Below are positions 15,991 to 27,703 of a stretch of DNA of 40,822 nt, piece after piece. Position 1 is the stretch's first letter. Each line of letters starts with the position of its first letter. Origin of the DNA: Alcaligenaceae bacterium (GTDB taxonomy: Bacteria > Pseudomonadota > Gammaproteobacteria > Burkholderiales > Burkholderiaceae_B). Where the stretch lies: contig JAAYGT010000042.1 in assembly GCA_012727555.1 (NCBI GenBank), positions 1 to 40,822 of the forward strand. Direction: 5' to 3'. A program made the translations under genes and the position numbers. A model generated the notes under the pieces. That model was not told the DNA's origin and did no database searches. It saw nothing but the letters and a program-made list of their open reading frames with translations.

Positions 15991-17742
15991 TCAGCGCCTG
16001 TCGTTGGAAGGTGAGTCAAGATCAAGATCAACCTGCTCCAGTTTTTCACGAATCATGGCTTCAGTGATAACTTCCTGCGCCGCAGCCTGTTCGGCTGCCC
16101 TGCCTGCCTGCCTGCGCCTGAGCAACCAGGCAATCAACAGCACGAGCAATGAAGCCAGAGCCACGCCAAAAGCCAGCATATTGTCCTTCAACCAGGACGA
16201 TGTCTGATCCGCCTTCTGCTCGATGGAGGCTGACATCGCGGCAGGACTGACGGAGGATTGGACGGCAGTTGGTGGCGTTGAGGACGATTGGACAGCAGCA
16301 GGTGTGGACACTGCCGGCGATGGCTGCCGGGTGCTGCTCGCGGCGCCGGAAACAGACCCGGATCCATCACCCTGAGCAGCTCCTGCTCCTGCTCCTGCTC
16401 CTGCAGCCGGGTCTGCACCCGCTGATGGTTGTCCAGGAGTCGCCTCGGAACCGGCCGATGACGCTGTGTTCCCGGAGCCTGATGCCGGGCCAGCACGTTC
16501 CTGCGTTGTTTCGTTCAATTGCTGCAGGGCGTGTACGTTGGCCTGCAATTCTTGCACCCGGCCCTGAGCATCTGCCATTGAACGCTCAAGTGCAATGCGT
16601 TGGTCAGATGCATCGGAGGCAGTTGAGGCAGGCGCACCAGCACCTGTGCCCGCAGCAACCCCCGGGCCGGCAGACGCGCCCGGCACTGTACTTGCAACCG
16701 TGTTTACCCCTGTTGCGTTGGTTGCAGGATCCGCAGGCATCGAACCTTGCCCTGAAAACGCTGCCGATGAGGCGCCATTAGTGCCGGCACCCGACAAACG
16801 CAGCCGGTCACGCTGAGACGTTTCTGCAGAAGGAATCGTGCCTTGAGCCTGGACTTGCGTTTGAACCACAGGCTCAGAAACTTTGGTCGTGCCGCCGTTG
16901 TCGGAGGCATCGGCGGCTGTCGCCTGGCCCGAGACGGCACCCGTGTCAGCGGCAACTCCCGGGCTTGCTGCCAGCCCTTGCCGATAAGCGGCAAACGCAC
17001 GGGCATGTTGCCTGAAAATACGTCGCGCTTCACGGTCAGAGATGGCGGTGAGTTGGGCCATTTCGGGTATTTGAAGCGTGCTGCCGGCACGCAGCAGATT
17101 CATGTTGCGCTGGCTGAATGCCTGGGGGTTGGCGCGATAAAGTGCCACAAGAAACTGGTAGTCGGTGACGCCAGGTACCGCATTGCCACGCGCGATGGCG
17201 AAAAGCGTATCGCCACGACGCACAGGAACAGACGAACCGGAAGACGATGTGTCATTACGAGACCCGCTGCGAACCGCTGCAGATGTGCCGCCAACGGCAG
17301 CGGGCCGCACCGTGGAACCCGCCTGTGACAACAGGCTGACTTGATGTCGTTGTTGTCCAACCGTCGTGCGTATATCAAGCAGGAGATCAGCAACCGGGCC
17401 TTCGAAAGGATTAGAAGAGGTGACCTGGATGATACGAGTGGCCGGCACGTGCCCCTGTACAACACGCACCTGCATTGACTCCAGAGACACCGGCGGTGTC
17501 AGGCCCGCCTGCACCCACGCGGAGACAGGCGGCACCTGGGCCGTCAGGGAATCGATTTCGGCCGGCGTAAGGTTATGTACAGCCACCGAAAGCAATAGAG
17601 GGCTTCCAGGTGCAGACATGAGCCTGGAATGACCCAACGTGAATGCCTGGGCGACGCCCGCCAGCAAAAGCGTCGAGGAAACCAGGGCCGCACTAAAACA
17701 GCCCGCTGCATGAGCGCCCTTGAAATGCGGCCCGGATCGCAT
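15991..17742 (-). CDS. fimV: FimV/HubP-family polar landmark-like protein, short form
   Basis: A 583-aa protein with a signal peptide ([15 protein letters not shown]), a periplasmic FimV N-terminal domain ([20 protein letters not shown]), a LysM peptidoglycan-binding segment around residues 173-235 ([15 protein letters not shown] to [11 protein letters not shown]), a long low-complexity Ala/Ser/Gly/Pro linker with a short coiled coil, and one membrane helix near residue 525 ([20 protein letters not shown]) with a short cytoplasmic tail. FimV proteins usually have 800-900 or more residues with a C-terminal TPR module; that module is absent here. A GCTCCT hexamer repeated four times (16379-16402) encodes Ala-Gly repeats. 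FimV relatives position polar machines such as type IV pili. The start lies two bases after the asd stop. Confidence 0.85.
   Translation of the reverse strand: MRSGPHFKGAHAAGCFSAALVSSTLLLAGVAQAFTLGHSRLMSAPGSPLLLSVAVHNLTPAEIDSLTAQVPPVSAWVQAGLTPPVSLESMQVRVVQGHVPATRIIQVTSSNPFEGPVADLLLDIRTTVGQQRHQVSLLSQAGSTVRPAAVGGTSAAVRSGSRNDTSSSGSSVPVRRGDTLFAIARGNAVPGVTDYQFLVALYRANPQAFSQRNMNLLRAGSTLQIPEMAQLTAISDREARRIFRQHARAFAAYRQGLAASPGVAADTGAVSGQATAADASDNGGTTKVSEPVVQTQVQAQGTIPSAETSQRDRLRLSGAGTNGASSAAFSGQGSMPADPATNATGVNTVASTVPGASAGPGVAAGTGAGAPASTASDASDQRIALERSMADAQGRVQELQANVHALQQLNETTQERAGPASGSGNTASSAGSEATPGQPSAGADPAAGAGAGAGAAQGDGSGSVSGAASSTRQPSPAVSTPAAVQSSSTPPTAVQSSVSPAAMSASIEQKADQTSSWLKDNMLAFGVALASLLVLLIAWLLRRRQAGRAAEQAAAQEVITEAMIREKLEQVDLDLDSPSNDRR
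16379..16402. repeat. Hexanucleotide microsatellite (GCTCCT)x4 in fimV
   Basis: Four perfect tandem GCTCCT units encode alternating Ala-Gly in the FimV linker. Slippage would change linker length by two residues per unit without shifting the frame. Confidence 0.85.
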
Positions 17743-17744
17743 GA

Positions 17745-18875
17745 TCAGAGTTCGCCCAATGCGATACGCAGCATACGACGCAGAGGTTCTGCCGCACCCC
17801 AGAGCAACTGGTCACCCACAGTGAAGGCGCTGAGGTATTCCGGCCCCATGGCCAGTTTGCGCAGACGCCCCACCGGGATGTCGAGTGTACCGGTTACGGC
17901 CACTGGCGTGAGTTCTTTCATGGTGATATCACGCTCGTTGGGAATGACCTTGGCCCATTTGGAACCTTCGCGCAGGATGTCGGTGATTTCATCGAGCGGA
18001 ACATCGCGTTTGAGCTTGATGGTCAGGGCCTGGCTGTGGCAACGCATGGCACCGATACGAACACAAAGACCATCGATGGGAATGGATTCGGAACCGAAAC
18101 CTGGACCCCGACCCAGAATTTTGTTGGTTTCAACGCCGGCCTTCCACTCTTCACGGGATGTACCATTGCCAAGATCCTTGTCGATCCAGGGAATCAGGTT
18201 GCCACCCAGCGGAACCCCAAAGTGCTCATGAGGCAGCGCAGGATCCTTCTGAGTCTGCAACACACCACGATCAATTTCCAGAATGGCTGAAGCGGGGTCA
18301 TCGAGCAGGGGCTTGACGGCCGCGTTGAGGATACCGAACTGGGTGAGCAGTTCACGCATGTGCTGGGCACCGCCCCCAGACGCCGCCTGGTAGGTCATGC
18401 TGGTCATCCAGTCGATGAGGTCTTTGTTGAACAGACCTGCAAGACCCATCAGCATGCAGCTGACCGTGCAGTTGCCACCGATGAAATTCTTCACACCACG
18501 GTTCAGGGCGGTATCGATGACGTTGCGATTGACAGGGTCAAGCACGATGATGGCATCATCAGCCATGCGCAAGGTACTTGCGGCATCGATCCAGATACCT
18601 GTCCAGCCAGCTGCACGCAACTTGGGAAATACCTCGGAGGTGTAGTCACCGCCTTGAGCAGTCAGGATGACGGGAAGCTTTTTCAGGGCATCGATGTCGT
18701 AGGCATTTTGCAACGGACCCGCGCCATCAGCCCAGGCAGGCGCAGCGCCGCCCGCGTTACTGGTAGAGAAAAATACCGGTTGAAAAAGGGCAAAATCGTT
18801 TTCATCGCGCATGCGCTGCATGAGGACGGAACCCACCATGCCACGCCAGCCGACCAGACCTACGGATTGACTCAT
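17745..18875 (-). CDS. asd: Aspartate-semialdehyde dehydrogenase
   Basis: A 376-aa enzyme of the aspartate pathway (Lys, Thr, Met, diaminopimelate) that reduces aspartyl phosphate to the semialdehyde. It has the NADP-binding start [14 protein letters not shown], the catalytic Cys136 in [11 protein letters not shown], and the later catalytic His in [11 protein letters not shown]. The length and the [10 protein letters not shown] start match the proteobacterial form. It follows leuB by 105 bp and is coupled to fimV. Confidence 0.96.
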   Translation of the reverse strand: MSQSVGLVGWRGMVGSVLMQRMRDENDFALFQPVFFSTSNAGGAAPAWADGAGPLQNAYDIDALKKLPVILTAQGGDYTSEVFPKLRAAGWTGIWIDAASTLRMADDAIIVLDPVNRNVIDTALNRGVKNFIGGNCTVSCMLMGLAGLFNKDLIDWMTSMTYQAASGGGAQHMRELLTQFGILNAAVKPLLDDPASAILEIDRGVLQTQKDPALPHEHFGVPLGGNLIPWIDKDLGNGTSREEWKAGVETNKILGRGPGFGSESIPIDGLCVRIGAMRCHSQALTIKLKRDVPLDEITDILREGSKWAKVIPNERDITMKELTPVAVTGTLDIPVGRLRKLAMGPEYLSAFTVGDQLLWGAAEPLRRMLRIALGEL

Positions 18876-18980
18876 GTTGATATCACTCTAAAAGATTGGA
18901 AAAACTGTAAACCTGAATGCCTGCATGCCACCGGAACGCCCGCACGCCCGGACAAAGACCGGACAGCGGACATGACGGAC

Positions 18981-20057
18981 TTATTTTAAGGCGTTGAGAA
19001 CGGCATCACCCATCTGGCTGGTCGTCACGCGTGTAGTGCCCTCTTCATAGATGTCGGCTGTGCGCAAACCTTGTTCGAGCACACGCTGAACGGCCTGTTC
19101 GATGCGGTCTGCCTGGGTGCTTTCATTCAGCGAATAGCGCAACAACATGGCAGCAGACAAAATGGTGGCCAGCGGGTTGGCAATGTTCTTGCCGGCAATG
19201 TCGGGGGCGGAACCATGGCTGGGTTCATACAGACCCTGATTCGATGCATTGAGCGACGCTGAAGGCAGCATGCCGATCGAGCCGGTGAGCATGGCGGCCT
19301 CGTCGGAAAGGATATCGCCAAACAAGTTGCCCGTAACAATGACATCGAAGGCCTTGGGCTCACGCACAAGTTGCATGGCGGCGTTGTCAACGTACATGTG
19401 CGACAGTTCAACATCGGGGTATTCGCGCGCCACATCGATCATGATGTCGCGCCAGAACTGGGAGGTTTCCAGCACGTTGGCCTTGTCGACACTGCACAGA
19501 CGCTTGTTGCGTTTGGCCGCTGCCTGGAAGGCCACATGGGCGATACGACGCACTTCACTTTCTGCGTAGTGCATGGTGTCGTAACCTTGGCGCTCACCTT
19601 TGAACGGGCCGTCTTCGAGAGTACGCACGCCACGGGGCTGACCGAAATAAATATCGCCAGTCAGTTCGCGCACGATCAGGATGTTCAGGCCCGAAACAAT
19701 TTCAGGCTTGAGCGACGAGGCATTGGCCAGTTGTGGATACAAGATGGCCGGGCGCAGGTTGGCAAACAGACCCAGCGCCTTGCGCAGGCCCAGAATGGCT
19801 TGTTCAGGGCGAAGTTCACGCGCCAAAGTATCGTACTTCCAGTCACCGACCGCACCAAACAGAATGGCCGATGAACTGCGTGCCAGTTCCAGGGTGGACG
19901 GTGGCAGCGGGTGTCCGTGAATTTCGTAGGCAGCGCCACCAACCGGTGCCTGTTCAAGGGTCAGATCAAGACCCAGCGCCGACAGCACGCGCACCGCTTG
20001 TTCGGTAATTTCATGTCCGATGCCATCACCTGGCAGAACGGCTATTTTGTGACTCAT
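18981..20057 (-). CDS. leuB: 3-isopropylmalate dehydrogenase
   Basis: A 358-aa NAD-dependent decarboxylating dehydrogenase of leucine synthesis. Typical segments are [21 protein letters not shown] at the N-terminus, [27 protein letters not shown], the Tyr in [55 protein letters not shown], and the NAD site [18 protein letters not shown]. It follows leuD by 35 bp in the leuC-leuD-leuB order. Confidence 0.97.
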   Translation of the reverse strand: MSHKIAVLPGDGIGHEITEQAVRVLSALGLDLTLEQAPVGGAAYEIHGHPLPPSTLELARSSSAILFGAVGDWKYDTLARELRPEQAILGLRKALGLFANLRPAILYPQLANASSLKPEIVSGLNILIVRELTGDIYFGQPRGVRTLEDGPFKGERQGYDTMHYAESEVRRIAHVAFQAAAKRNKRLCSVDKANVLETSQFWRDIMIDVAREYPDVELSHMYVDNAAMQLVREPKAFDVIVTGNLFGDILSDEAAMLTGSIGMLPSASLNASNQGLYEPSHGSAPDIAGKNIANPLATILSAAMLLRYSLNESTQADRIEQAVQRVLEQGLRTADIYEEGTTRVTTSQMGDAVLNALK

Positions 20058-20092
20058 GTTTTTTAATGCTCCGTTAGGGAAACGTGCGGGGC

Positions 20093-20743
20093 TCAGGCCA
20101 CCGGACGGGACTCCAGCCAGGGGTGACGCGCCAGACGCTCGGCCTCGAAGGCACGAATGAGATCGGACTTCTGCAAGGTGAGGCCGATGTCATCGAAACC
20201 GTTCAGCAGACAATGCTTGCGGAAGGGATCGACCTCGAAGGGCAGCTCACGGTTGTCTTGTGTAACGACCACCTGACGTTCAAGGTCGATGAGCAACTGG
20301 TACCCCGGGAACGCCTTGACGTCGTCAAACAAGCGCGCAACCTGCGATTCTGGCAGGATGATGGGCAGCAAGCCGTTCTTGAAACTGTTGTTGAAGAAGA
20401 TGTCGGCGTACGAAGGGGCGATGATGGCGCGAAAGCCATACTGCGTGAGCGCCCAGGGCGCATGTTCGCGACTGGAACCGCAACCAAAGTTCTTGCGGGC
20501 CAGCAAAATGGACGCGCCCTGGTAGCGTTCCTGATTCAGGACGAAATCGGGGTTCAGCGGCCGCGTACTGTTGTCCATGCCAGGTTCGCCGTGGTCAAGG
20601 TAACGCAACTCATCGAACAGATTGGGGCCGAAGCCGGTACGCTTGATGGACTTGAGAAACTGCTTGGGAATGATCAGGTCGGTATCGACATTTTCACGAT
20701 CGAGCGGTGCGACCAGACCCTTGTGTGTGGTAAATGCTTGCAT
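20093..20743 (-). CDS. leuD: 3-isopropylmalate dehydratase small subunit
   Basis: A 216-aa small subunit of isopropylmalate isomerase, which pairs with LeuC to convert 2- to 3-isopropylmalate. It has the [20 protein letters not shown] start and the swivel-domain signature [11 protein letters not shown] within [11 protein letters not shown]. It starts 12 bp after the leuC stop. Confidence 0.97.
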   Translation of the reverse strand: MQAFTTHKGLVAPLDRENVDTDLIIPKQFLKSIKRTGFGPNLFDELRYLDHGEPGMDNSTRPLNPDFVLNQERYQGASILLARKNFGCGSSREHAPWALTQYGFRAIIAPSYADIFFNNSFKNGLLPIILPESQVARLFDDVKAFPGYQLLIDLERQVVVTQDNRELPFEVDPFRKHCLLNGFDDIGLTLQKSDLIRAFEAERLARHPWLESRPVA

Positions 20744-20755
20744 GATGGGTTCCTG

Positions 20756-22156
20756 TCAGGCGTTACGGACATCGACAAAGTGGCCGGCAATGGCTGCAGC
20801 AGCAGCCATTGCGGGGCTGACCAAGTGGGTACGCCCACCCTGCCCCTGACGCCCCTCAAAGTTGCGGTTCGATGTTGACGCACAGCGTTCGCCGGGCTCA
20901 AGACGGTCGGCATTCATGGCCAGACACATGGAACAACCGGGCTCACGCCACTCGAAACCAGCCTCTTTGAGGATTTTGTCGAGACCTTCTTTTTCGGCCT
21001 GTGCCTTGACCAGCCCGGAACCGGGCACCACCATGGCCTGCTTGACGGACGAAGCCACGCGCCTGCCACGCGCAACCGCAGCCGCGGCGCGGATGTCTTC
21101 GATACGTGCATTGGTACAGGAACCGATGAACACCCGATCAATGCGGATATCGGTGATCGGCATGTTGGGTTTCAGGCCCATGTATTCAAGGGCGCGCTCC
21201 ATGCCGCTGCGACGGACATCGTCTTTTTCCTTGTCGGGATCAGGCACGCGAGCATCGATGGGCAACACCATTTCGGGCGACGTGCCCCAGGTGACCTGCG
21301 GAACAACCTGACGCGCATCGATTTCGACCACACGATCAAAGCGTGCGCCTTCGTCGGAATGAAGCGTTTGCCAGTAACCTACCGCCTGATCCCACAGCGC
21401 CCCGATGGGTGCATACGGACGACCACGGAAGTAATCGATGGTTTTCTGGTCAACAGCCACCATACCGGATCGCGCACCGGCTTCAATGGCCATGTTGCAG
21501 ACGGTCATGCGGCCTTCAACCGACAGGGCGCGTAGTGTACTGCCACCGAATTCGATGGCATAGCCGGTACCACCGGCCGTACCGATGACACCAATGATGT
21601 ACAGAACAAGGTCTTTGGCGGTGCAACCGCGAGGAAGCTCGCCTTCGACACGTACCAGCATGTTTTTGGCTTTCTTCATGAGCAGGGTTTGCGTAGCCAG
21701 TACATGCTCGACTTCCGAGGTACCGATGCCAAACGCCAGCGCACCAACGGCACCGTGGGTGCTGGTGTGGGAATCGCCGCAAACAACGGTCATGCCGGGT
21801 AACGTGGCGCCTTGCTCAGGCCCGATGATGTGAACGATCCCCTGACGCAAATCGTTCATGCGAAATTCGGTGATGCCATACTGTTCGCAGTTGGCATCAA
21901 GCGTTTCTACCTGCAAGCGCGAAACGGGATCAACAATGCCCTGGGCACGTGCCGTGGTGGGCACATTGTGATCAGCCACCGCCAGGTTTGCACTGATGCG
22001 CCATGGTTTGCGGTTCGCCAGTTTCAGGCCTTCAAAGGCCTGGGGACTGGTCACTTCATGAACCAGATGACGATCGATATACAGCAGGCAGGTGCCGTCG
22101 GACTCTTGGTGCACAACGTGTGCATCCCAGAGTTTGTCGTACAGAGTTTTTGCCAT
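20756..22156 (-). CDS. leuC: 3-isopropylmalate dehydratase large subunit
   Basis: A 466-aa aconitase-family enzyme with a [4Fe-4S] cluster. The cluster Cys residues are in [10 protein letters not shown] and in [10 protein letters not shown]. It begins [14 protein letters not shown] and has [22 protein letters not shown]. It is the first gene of the leuCDB-asd-fimV-truA run. The 161-bp region upstream (22157-22317) is AT-rich near the gene and must hold the promoter. A CATAAT-like -10 is visible near 22204 but no matching -35. No leader peptide with Leu codons was found there. Confidence 0.97.
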   Translation of the reverse strand: MAKTLYDKLWDAHVVHQESDGTCLLYIDRHLVHEVTSPQAFEGLKLANRKPWRISANLAVADHNVPTTARAQGIVDPVSRLQVETLDANCEQYGITEFRMNDLRQGIVHIIGPEQGATLPGMTVVCGDSHTSTHGAVGALAFGIGTSEVEHVLATQTLLMKKAKNMLVRVEGELPRGCTAKDLVLYIIGVIGTAGGTGYAIEFGGSTLRALSVEGRMTVCNMAIEAGARSGMVAVDQKTIDYFRGRPYAPIGALWDQAVGYWQTLHSDEGARFDRVVEIDARQVVPQVTWGTSPEMVLPIDARVPDPDKEKDDVRRSGMERALEYMGLKPNMPITDIRIDRVFIGSCTNARIEDIRAAAAVARGRRVASSVKQAMVVPGSGLVKAQAEKEGLDKILKEAGFEWREPGCSMCLAMNADRLEPGERCASTSNRNFEGRQGQGGRTHLVSPAMAAAAAIAGHFVDVRNA

Positions 22157-22317
22157 GGCAGGAGCTCTTGGAAATGTTGGAAGGATGAAATCAAACAGTA
22201 ATTATGCCACTTTGCAAAATGGCGGCAGACATGACCACAGACATCGCGCACCTGGCAGACACGCCGATGAAGCCTGTCGGGTCGACACCGCATGCCCGGC
22301 ACGGGAATGGCCGGCAG

Positions 22318-23154
22318 CTAGCGGGAACGTGCCTGTTCGTACAGGGGCATGACGCGAGCGGCCGCTTCGGCAAGATCGTTTGAGCGACTGGCCGGCGAAG
22401 GATGCGTTGACAAAAATTCCGGCGTGGAACGGTCACCCAATGCCCCCATTTTTTGCCACAGGGTAACCGCAGCGCGAGGATCGTACCCGGCCCGTGCTGC
22501 CAGTTCGACACCGATCAGGTCGGCCTCGGCTTCGTGGGTACGACTGTTGGGTAATGTGAACATGACTTCGGTCAACTGCTGCCCCAGATCGGCGGTTGCC
22601 TGGGATCCGGTGACGGCAGCCAGCACAGACAAACCCACACCGGCCGCCATTTGCTGCGACACCTGTTCGCGGGCATGCTCACGCAGGGCATGGGCAATTT
22701 CATGACCGATGACGGCCGCCAGTTCGGCATCGGTGGGTTTGAGTTGACGGATCAACCCGCTGTAGACCGCAATTTTCCCGCCCGGCATACACCACGCATT
22801 GACCTCATCGCTGTTGATGACGTGCACGGCCCAGTTCCAGCCAGTGGCATCAGGCCGGAACACACCTGTCTGCGCGATCAGCTTGCCGGCAATACCCTGA
22901 ACACGGCGAGTCATGGCCGGATCGGTGTCGAGTGCCTTCTGGGCACGCGCCTGGCCGAGCAAGCTGGTGTATTGCTGGGCTGCTTCCTGTTGCAAGGCTT
23001 GCTCGGAAACCAGACTGGACATGTATTGCGTGCGCTGTATACCGACGGTTCCGGTGCTGGTGGTACTGACGGCAGCACACGCACCCAAAAGACCCAGCGA
23101 GGCCACCACGCCAAGTCGGGCCAAAGTTCGTTTAAGGGTCAGTCGTGACAACAT
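22318..23154 (-). CDS. M48-family metalloprotease lipoprotein
   Basis: A 278-aa periplasmic or outer-membrane-associated zinc protease. The N-terminus is a lipoprotein signal with lipobox LLGAC (Cys at about residue 26). The M48 domain has the zinc motif HEIAH at about 151-155 and the third ligand Glu in RTHEAEADLIGVELAARAGY. MPGGKIAVYSGLI and the STHPSPASR end are also typical. It resembles LoiP/YggG-type quality-control proteases. The ATG at 23154 with GGAGA upstream is preferred to a TTG five codons earlier. It stands alone between leuC and aroC. Confidence 0.9.
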   Translation of the reverse strand: MLSRLTLKRTLARLGVVASLGLLGACAAVSTTSTGTVGIQRTQYMSSLVSEQALQQEAAQQYTSLLGQARAQKALDTDPAMTRRVQGIAGKLIAQTGVFRPDATGWNWAVHVINSDEVNAWCMPGGKIAVYSGLIRQLKPTDAELAAVIGHEIAHALREHAREQVSQQMAAGVGLSVLAAVTGSQATADLGQQLTEVMFTLPNSRTHEAEADLIGVELAARAGYDPRAAVTLWQKMGALGDRSTPEFLSTHPSPASRSNDLAEAAARVMPLYEQARSR

Positions 23155-23302
23155 GATGTCTCCTGGCAACTTTTCAATAATGATAACGCGCGTTCAGGTC
23201 TGGCAGACTGCCGAGGCCGGGAAATCATCGGCGGGCTCGCCGGCGGACACCGGTGTCACCGGAATTGATTTTCGCCGTTGATGACCCAGGCCCGAAAGAT
23301 TG

Positions 23303-24370
23303 TCAGCGAAAAATTCCGTTCTGGGCACGATGACGCAGCGCATGATCCATGAGAACAATGGCCAGCAGGGCCTCGACGATAGGCGTGGCGCGTATGCCGA
23401 CACAGGGATCATGACGACCGAGTGTCTGTACGTTGACCGGCTCACCCGCACGGTTGATTGAACGGCGCTCGATGCGAATGCTGGAAGTGGGCTTGATGGC
23501 AAGCGACACGGTGATGTCTTGCCCCGAGGAGATACCACCCAGAACCCCGCCCGCATGATTCGACACGAACCCGTCCGGCGTGATTTCATCGCCGTGTTCC
23601 GAGCCGCGCTGAATGATGCAATTGAAACCCGCGCCGATCGAAACCCCCTTAACCGCATTCAGCCCCATCATGGCATGCGCAATATCGGCGTCGAGACGGT
23701 CGTACAAAGGCTCGCCCCAGCCGGCCGGCACGCCGGATGCCACGACCTCGATGCGTGCACCGATCGAGTCACCGTCACGACGCAACTGGTCCATGAACGC
23801 TTCCAGCTCAGGAACGATATTGGCATTGGGCGCGTAAAACGGATTCAGGGATACGTGGTCCCAGGACTCGAACGGAATGGCGATGGGCCCGAGCTGGCTC
23901 ATGTAACCGCGGACGGTGAGGCCAAACTGTTGATGCAACCACTTGCGTGCAATGGCGCCTGCCGCAACGGTAGGCGCCGTGAGACGGGCCGAGGATCGTC
24001 CGCCACCGCGCGGATCACGTTCCCCAAACTTGCGCCAGTAGGTGTAATCGGCATGGCCTGGCCGAAAGGTGTCGGCAATGGCCGAGTAATCCTTGCTGCG
24101 GGCATCGGTATTACGGATCAGCAAACTGATGGGCGTGCCTGTAGTGACACCCTGGTAAACCCCTGAAAGAATTTCAACCTGGTCGGCTTCCTGGCGCTGC
24201 GTGACATGCCGCGAGGTGCCAGGGCGACGCCGATCCAGTTCCGCCTGGATATCGGACTCGGTCAGGGGGAGCCCCGGAGGGCAACCATCAACGACGGCAC
24301 CGATGGCCGGACCGTGGGATTCCCCGAAATTCGTGACACAAAACAGTTTTCCTAAAGAATTGCCTGACAT
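23303..24370 (-). CDS. aroC: Chorismate synthase
   Basis: A 355-aa enzyme that makes chorismate from EPSP with reduced FMN, the last common step of aromatic synthesis. Conserved segments are [20 protein letters not shown] near the start, [41 protein letters not shown], the [17 protein letters not shown] signature, and [18 protein letters not shown]. The start at 24370 (MSGNSLGK) matches the family; an upstream extension is not conserved. The ribosome site is weak. Confidence 0.96.
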   Translation of the reverse strand: MSGNSLGKLFCVTNFGESHGPAIGAVVDGCPPGLPLTESDIQAELDRRRPGTSRHVTQRQEADQVEILSGVYQGVTTGTPISLLIRNTDARSKDYSAIADTFRPGHADYTYWRKFGERDPRGGGRSSARLTAPTVAAGAIARKWLHQQFGLTVRGYMSQLGPIAIPFESWDHVSLNPFYAPNANIVPELEAFMDQLRRDGDSIGARIEVVASGVPAGWGEPLYDRLDADIAHAMMGLNAVKGVSIGAGFNCIIQRGSEHGDEITPDGFVSNHAGGVLGGISSGQDITVSLAIKPTSSIRIERRSINRAGEPVNVQTLGRHDPCVGIRATPIVEALLAIVLMDHALRHRAQNGIFR

Positions 24371-24399
24371 GGTGATTGATCGCTGAAAAAAAGAGAATT

Positions 24400-25875
24400 C
24401 TAGGATGAGCAACTGACGGCAACAGGTCTGGAACCTGCCGGCGGGGGTTCGGCATAGGCGGAATGGCCATCAGTTTCAGTAAACGGATTGCGTAGCAACC
24501 GCAACAATGTATCGATTTCCGAACCATTGCCCTGCTCTGCCGCCTGGATCGCGTTCTGGGCCAGATGATTGCGCAGCACGTACAGAGGATTGGCGCCATT
24601 CATGCGCTCGACGCGTTCTGCCGCTGGCAGGTTATCGTGTGCAGTACGTTGCAGATAGCCATCAAGCCAGTCGTGCACGGGCTCGTGGTCGGGAAAGAGC
24701 GCCAGAAAGGTATCAGGCTGCTCCGGCACCTGGGCCAGACGCCGGAAAGCCAATGTAAAGTCGGCCGCCTGCTCGTGCAAAAGCCCCCACCAGCCGTCAT
24801 ACAGATCGTCATCGCCCGGCTGCCAGGCGCGTAAACCCAGCTTGCGCGCCATGCTGCCACGGTAGGTTTCCAGGAAAGCGGCTTCGAAGCCGGAGAGGGC
24901 TTCCTGCAAGGCCTCGACAGGAATATCGAGGGTGGTGAAAACACTGGCCAAACGGTGCAGATTCCACTGGGCCACGGCAGGCTGTGCATTCCAGGCATAG
25001 CGCCCCCGGGTATCACTGTGGTTGCAGACGTGATCCGCCTGAAAAGCATCGATGAAACCATACGGGCCGTAGTCGAGCGTGAGCCCCAGAATGGACATAT
25101 TGTCGGTATTCATGACGCCATGACAGAAACCGGCGGTCTGCCAGTGGGCGATCAGCTGGGCAGTTCGCTTCACAACCTGGGCAAGCCAGTTCACAATATA
25201 CGCCTTGCCAGCCCCCGGCAAACCCGCCGTCGTATCAAGGCATTCCGGATAAAAACGATGGATGACGTAGTCGGTGAGCCACTGCAACTGACGAGGGGCT
25301 TTATGCCAGTGTTCGAAAGAACCAAAACGTACAAACGATGGCGCAACCCGCGTGATGATCGCTGCAGTTTCGACGGTTTCACGATAGACCGGATCATTGG
25401 AGACAACGAGCGACAAGGCCCGTGTTGTGGGAATACCCAACCCGGCCATGGCTTCGCCGGCCAGGTACTCACGTACAGAGGATCGCACTACCGCACGGCC
25501 ATCGGCCATACGGGAATAAGGCGTCATGCCCGAACCCTTGAGTTGCAGCTCATGATTGCCTGTCGATGTAGTGACCTCGGCCAACAGGTGAGCACGTCCA
25601 TCACCCAGTTGCCCGGCCCAGACACCGAACTGGTGACCACTGTACACAGCCGCCAGAGGTTCGCTGCCAGGCAAGGGCTCCTGACCTGAAAACACACGCA
25701 GGAAAAGTGGGTCGTGCAGGGCCTGAGGCGACAAGTCAAGCAAGGCGGCGACGTCGGTGTTCACGTGCAACAGCTGCGGATCACTGAGTGGCTGGGGTCG
25801 AACCCGGCTGTAAAAGTCGGGCGGCAATGCTGCAAAGGAATTAACCTGGTGCCACTGGGCAATCGAGCTGATCAT
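24400..25875 (-). CDS. selO: Protein adenylyltransferase SelO (YdiU)
   Basis: A 491-aa SelO pseudokinase, which transfers AMP from ATP to Ser/Thr/Tyr of target proteins in redox stress. Characteristic segments are [51 protein letters not shown], the metal-binding Asn/Asp in [26 protein letters not shown], and a C-terminal SCSS in which Cys stands where eukaryotic SelO has selenocysteine. The start overlaps the stop of the DUF2069 gene by ATGA, so the two are coupled. Confidence 0.93.
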   Translation of the reverse strand: MISSIAQWHQVNSFAALPPDFYSRVRPQPLSDPQLLHVNTDVAALLDLSPQALHDPLFLRVFSGQEPLPGSEPLAAVYSGHQFGVWAGQLGDGRAHLLAEVTTSTGNHELQLKGSGMTPYSRMADGRAVVRSSVREYLAGEAMAGLGIPTTRALSLVVSNDPVYRETVETAAIITRVAPSFVRFGSFEHWHKAPRQLQWLTDYVIHRFYPECLDTTAGLPGAGKAYIVNWLAQVVKRTAQLIAHWQTAGFCHGVMNTDNMSILGLTLDYGPYGFIDAFQADHVCNHSDTRGRYAWNAQPAVAQWNLHRLASVFTTLDIPVEALQEALSGFEAAFLETYRGSMARKLGLRAWQPGDDDLYDGWWGLLHEQAADFTLAFRRLAQVPEQPDTFLALFPDHEPVHDWLDGYLQRTAHDNLPAAERVERMNGANPLYVLRNHLAQNAIQAAEQGNGSEIDTLLRLLRNPFTETDGHSAYAEPPPAGSRPVAVSCSS

Positions 25876-26312
25876 GGTGCGGGTTCCGTGGTACGGTGTT
25901 CTTTGGTTGTCAGTGCGGCCTGGGCCAGCCTTTCTTTTTCAAGTGCAGCCAGCCGTTTGGCCTGTTTTTTGGCGGGACGCAAATAAAAAATGGCACACAG
26001 ATAAAACACCGTGGAAAAAAGGATTTCAACACACGCCATCAGCACCGACATCGGGGCTGGATCAGACCAGGCCCTGACCACACCTTCCATGAAATACAGA
26101 AGAATGAGCATGGCCGACCACTGCAGCGTGTAAAGATCGCCCTTCAGGACACCCCGAAGAGGAAACAGCAGCGGTATGACCTTCAGCACGAGGTATGACC
26201 CACCCGGCCGCAAGGGAGCAAGCCAGAGTTCCCACACAAGGCATAAAGCAATGAGGCCAACGAGCGAAACAGAAGCGCCGAAGCGCAGCAGTGGAGCAGG
26301 TTTTTGATTCAT
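25872..26312 (-). CDS. DUF2069 membrane protein
   Basis: A 146-aa small inner-membrane protein with about four hydrophobic segments and a basic, Lys/Ala/Glu-rich tail (RPAKKQAKRLAALEKERLAQ). WELWLAPLRPGGSYLVLKVIPLLFPLRG and ILLYFMEGVVRAWSD match DUF2069, a family of unknown role common in proteobacteria. The ATG at 26312 (MNQKPAPLLRFG) is chosen by family similarity; the longer upstream frame crosses the divergent promoter region. It overlaps selO by ATGA. Confidence 0.85.
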   Translation of the reverse strand: MNQKPAPLLRFGASVSLVGLIALCLVWELWLAPLRPGGSYLVLKVIPLLFPLRGVLKGDLYTLQWSAMLILLYFMEGVVRAWSDPAPMSVLMACVEILFSTVFYLCAIFYLRPAKKQAKRLAALEKERLAQAALTTKEHRTTEPAP

Positions 26313-26383
26313 GCTGGTATTATCCCTGAAAGCGGTCTGCCTCGTGTGGGCGGCCATGCACGACATAAAAACGGATACACACC

Positions 26384-27703
26384 ATGCCGGAAACCGCACC
26401 CCGGGGATCCCGCCCCGAAACCGGAAACGACCCCGCCAAAAAATTTTCAAACGGCTTCATTATCGCCCGGTATGCCCTGCACCGTGCAGCCGAAAAAAAT
26501 CTGACCCAGGTTGCCTCAAGCCTGACATTCACCACAGTGCTCAGTATGGTGCCTCTGCTGGCCGTGGTACTTTCACTCTTCACTGCATTCCCGCTTTTCC
26601 ATGAATTCCGTCGTGCCCTGGAAGAATTCCTGACTGGCAACCTGATGCCCCCGTCAGTCTCCGACAGCGTCATGGTCTACCTGAACGACTTCGCAGCCAA
26701 AGCCTCAAGCCTGACGGCAGTGGGCAGCCTGTTTCTGATCGTCACATCGGTCATGCTGATCAAAACCATCGATGAGGCCTTCAACAGCATCTGGCACGTT
26801 GAACGACAGCGTCCCATGACACAACGTATTCTGGTGTATTGGGCCATCATTTCACTGGGCCCGATTCTTACGGGCGCCAGTCTGTGGGCGACCTCGTTAC
26901 TTGCACGCGAATCACTGGGCTATATCGGTGAGCTTCCTGAAGCGCTTCGTCTTCTGCTTTCCTTCGTGCCGCTGCTGGCGACCGGCCTGGGCTTCACAGG
27001 GCTGTTCGTGGTTGTGCCAAACCGGCGCGTCCTTTGGCGCGATGCCCTGATCGGAGGACTAGGCACAGCGATCGTGCTGGAAATCATGCGTGAAGGGTTC
27101 ACCCTGTACCTGGCCAAGTTTCCTTCCTACACACTCATTTACGGCGCGTTCGCCACGCTGCCCATTTTTTTGCTCTGGATCTACCTTTCATGGCTGGCCA
27201 TTTTGCTGGGTGCCACGGTAGCGGCCACCTTGCCTGCCCTGCGGCAGAAACGCTGGGCTGTTCAACGACATACAGGTGATCGCTTCATTGATGCGCTTCG
27301 CGTGCTCGATCTGTTATGGCAAGCCCAGCAAGGTCAGCCGCGCGGGCGCAGCGTACGCTTCCTGTGCACCCATCTGCAAATGCACCCCGATGAACTGGAA
27401 CCGGTTCTGCTGCAGTTGAAGGCGCTTGGTTTGGCCGTGAATACAGAACATACCGACACCGACCGATGGGTCCTGGCCTGCGACCAGCGCCAAGCCGATC
27501 TCGCCCCCCTGATCGATGCCCTGCTGCTCGACCGCAACCAACCGTCTTTGCTGCAACAGCCCCGACTGGTGAAAGCCGTTGCCGATAGTCTGCAAGGCAG
27601 CAACGTCAAACTCTGCTCCCTGTTCGATCCTCCCGAACCGGACGTGACCGAGCCGGCACAACCGGGCGAACGACCGGGTATCGGGCACGTACCAGAAGGG
27701 TGA
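26384..27703 (+). CDS. YihY/BrkB family inner-membrane protein
   Basis: A 439-aa membrane protein of the YihY/BrkB family (BrkB of Bordetella was linked to serum resistance; the E. coli member was once misnamed RNase BN). About six membrane helices occupy residues 40-285, with VASSLTFTTVLSMVPLLAVV, TIDEAFNSIWHVERQRP, GFTGLFVVVPNRRVLWRDALIGG and YGAFATLPIFLLWIYLSWLAILLGA typical. A cytoplasmic tail of about 150 residues with a winged-helix-like segment follows. The function is unproven. Only 71 bp separate its start from the divergent DUF2069 gene, so a bidirectional promoter lies there. Confidence 0.9.
   Translation: MPETAPRGSRPETGNDPAKKFSNGFIIARYALHRAAEKNLTQVASSLTFTTVLSMVPLLAVVLSLFTAFPLFHEFRRALEEFLTGNLMPPSVSDSVMVYLNDFAAKASSLTAVGSLFLIVTSVMLIKTIDEAFNSIWHVERQRPMTQRILVYWAIISLGPILTGASLWATSLLARESLGYIGELPEALRLLLSFVPLLATGLGFTGLFVVVPNRRVLWRDALIGGLGTAIVLEIMREGFTLYLAKFPSYTLIYGAFATLPIFLLWIYLSWLAILLGATVAATLPALRQKRWAVQRHTGDRFIDALRVLDLLWQAQQGQPRGRSVRFLCTHLQMHPDELEPVLLQLKALGLAVNTEHTDTDRWVLACDQRQADLAPLIDALLLDRNQPSLLQQPRLVKAVADSLQGSNVKLCSLFDPPEPDVTEPAQPGERPGIGHVPEG

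Noticed and set aside
16379-16402. Possible CRISPR-like or phase-variation repeat
   Set aside because: It is a 6-bp tandem repeat with no spacers, and unit changes keep the reading frame, so it is neither CRISPR nor an on/off switch.
22157-22317. Leucine leader peptide upstream of leuC
   Set aside because: I found no short frame with clustered Leu codons followed by a terminator; unlike thrS, the region shows no attenuator structure.
23170-23302. Small gene between the M48 protease and aroC
   Set aside because: The 133-base gap has no convincing start with ribosome site; GC-rich partial dyads near 23230-23260 are too short to call.
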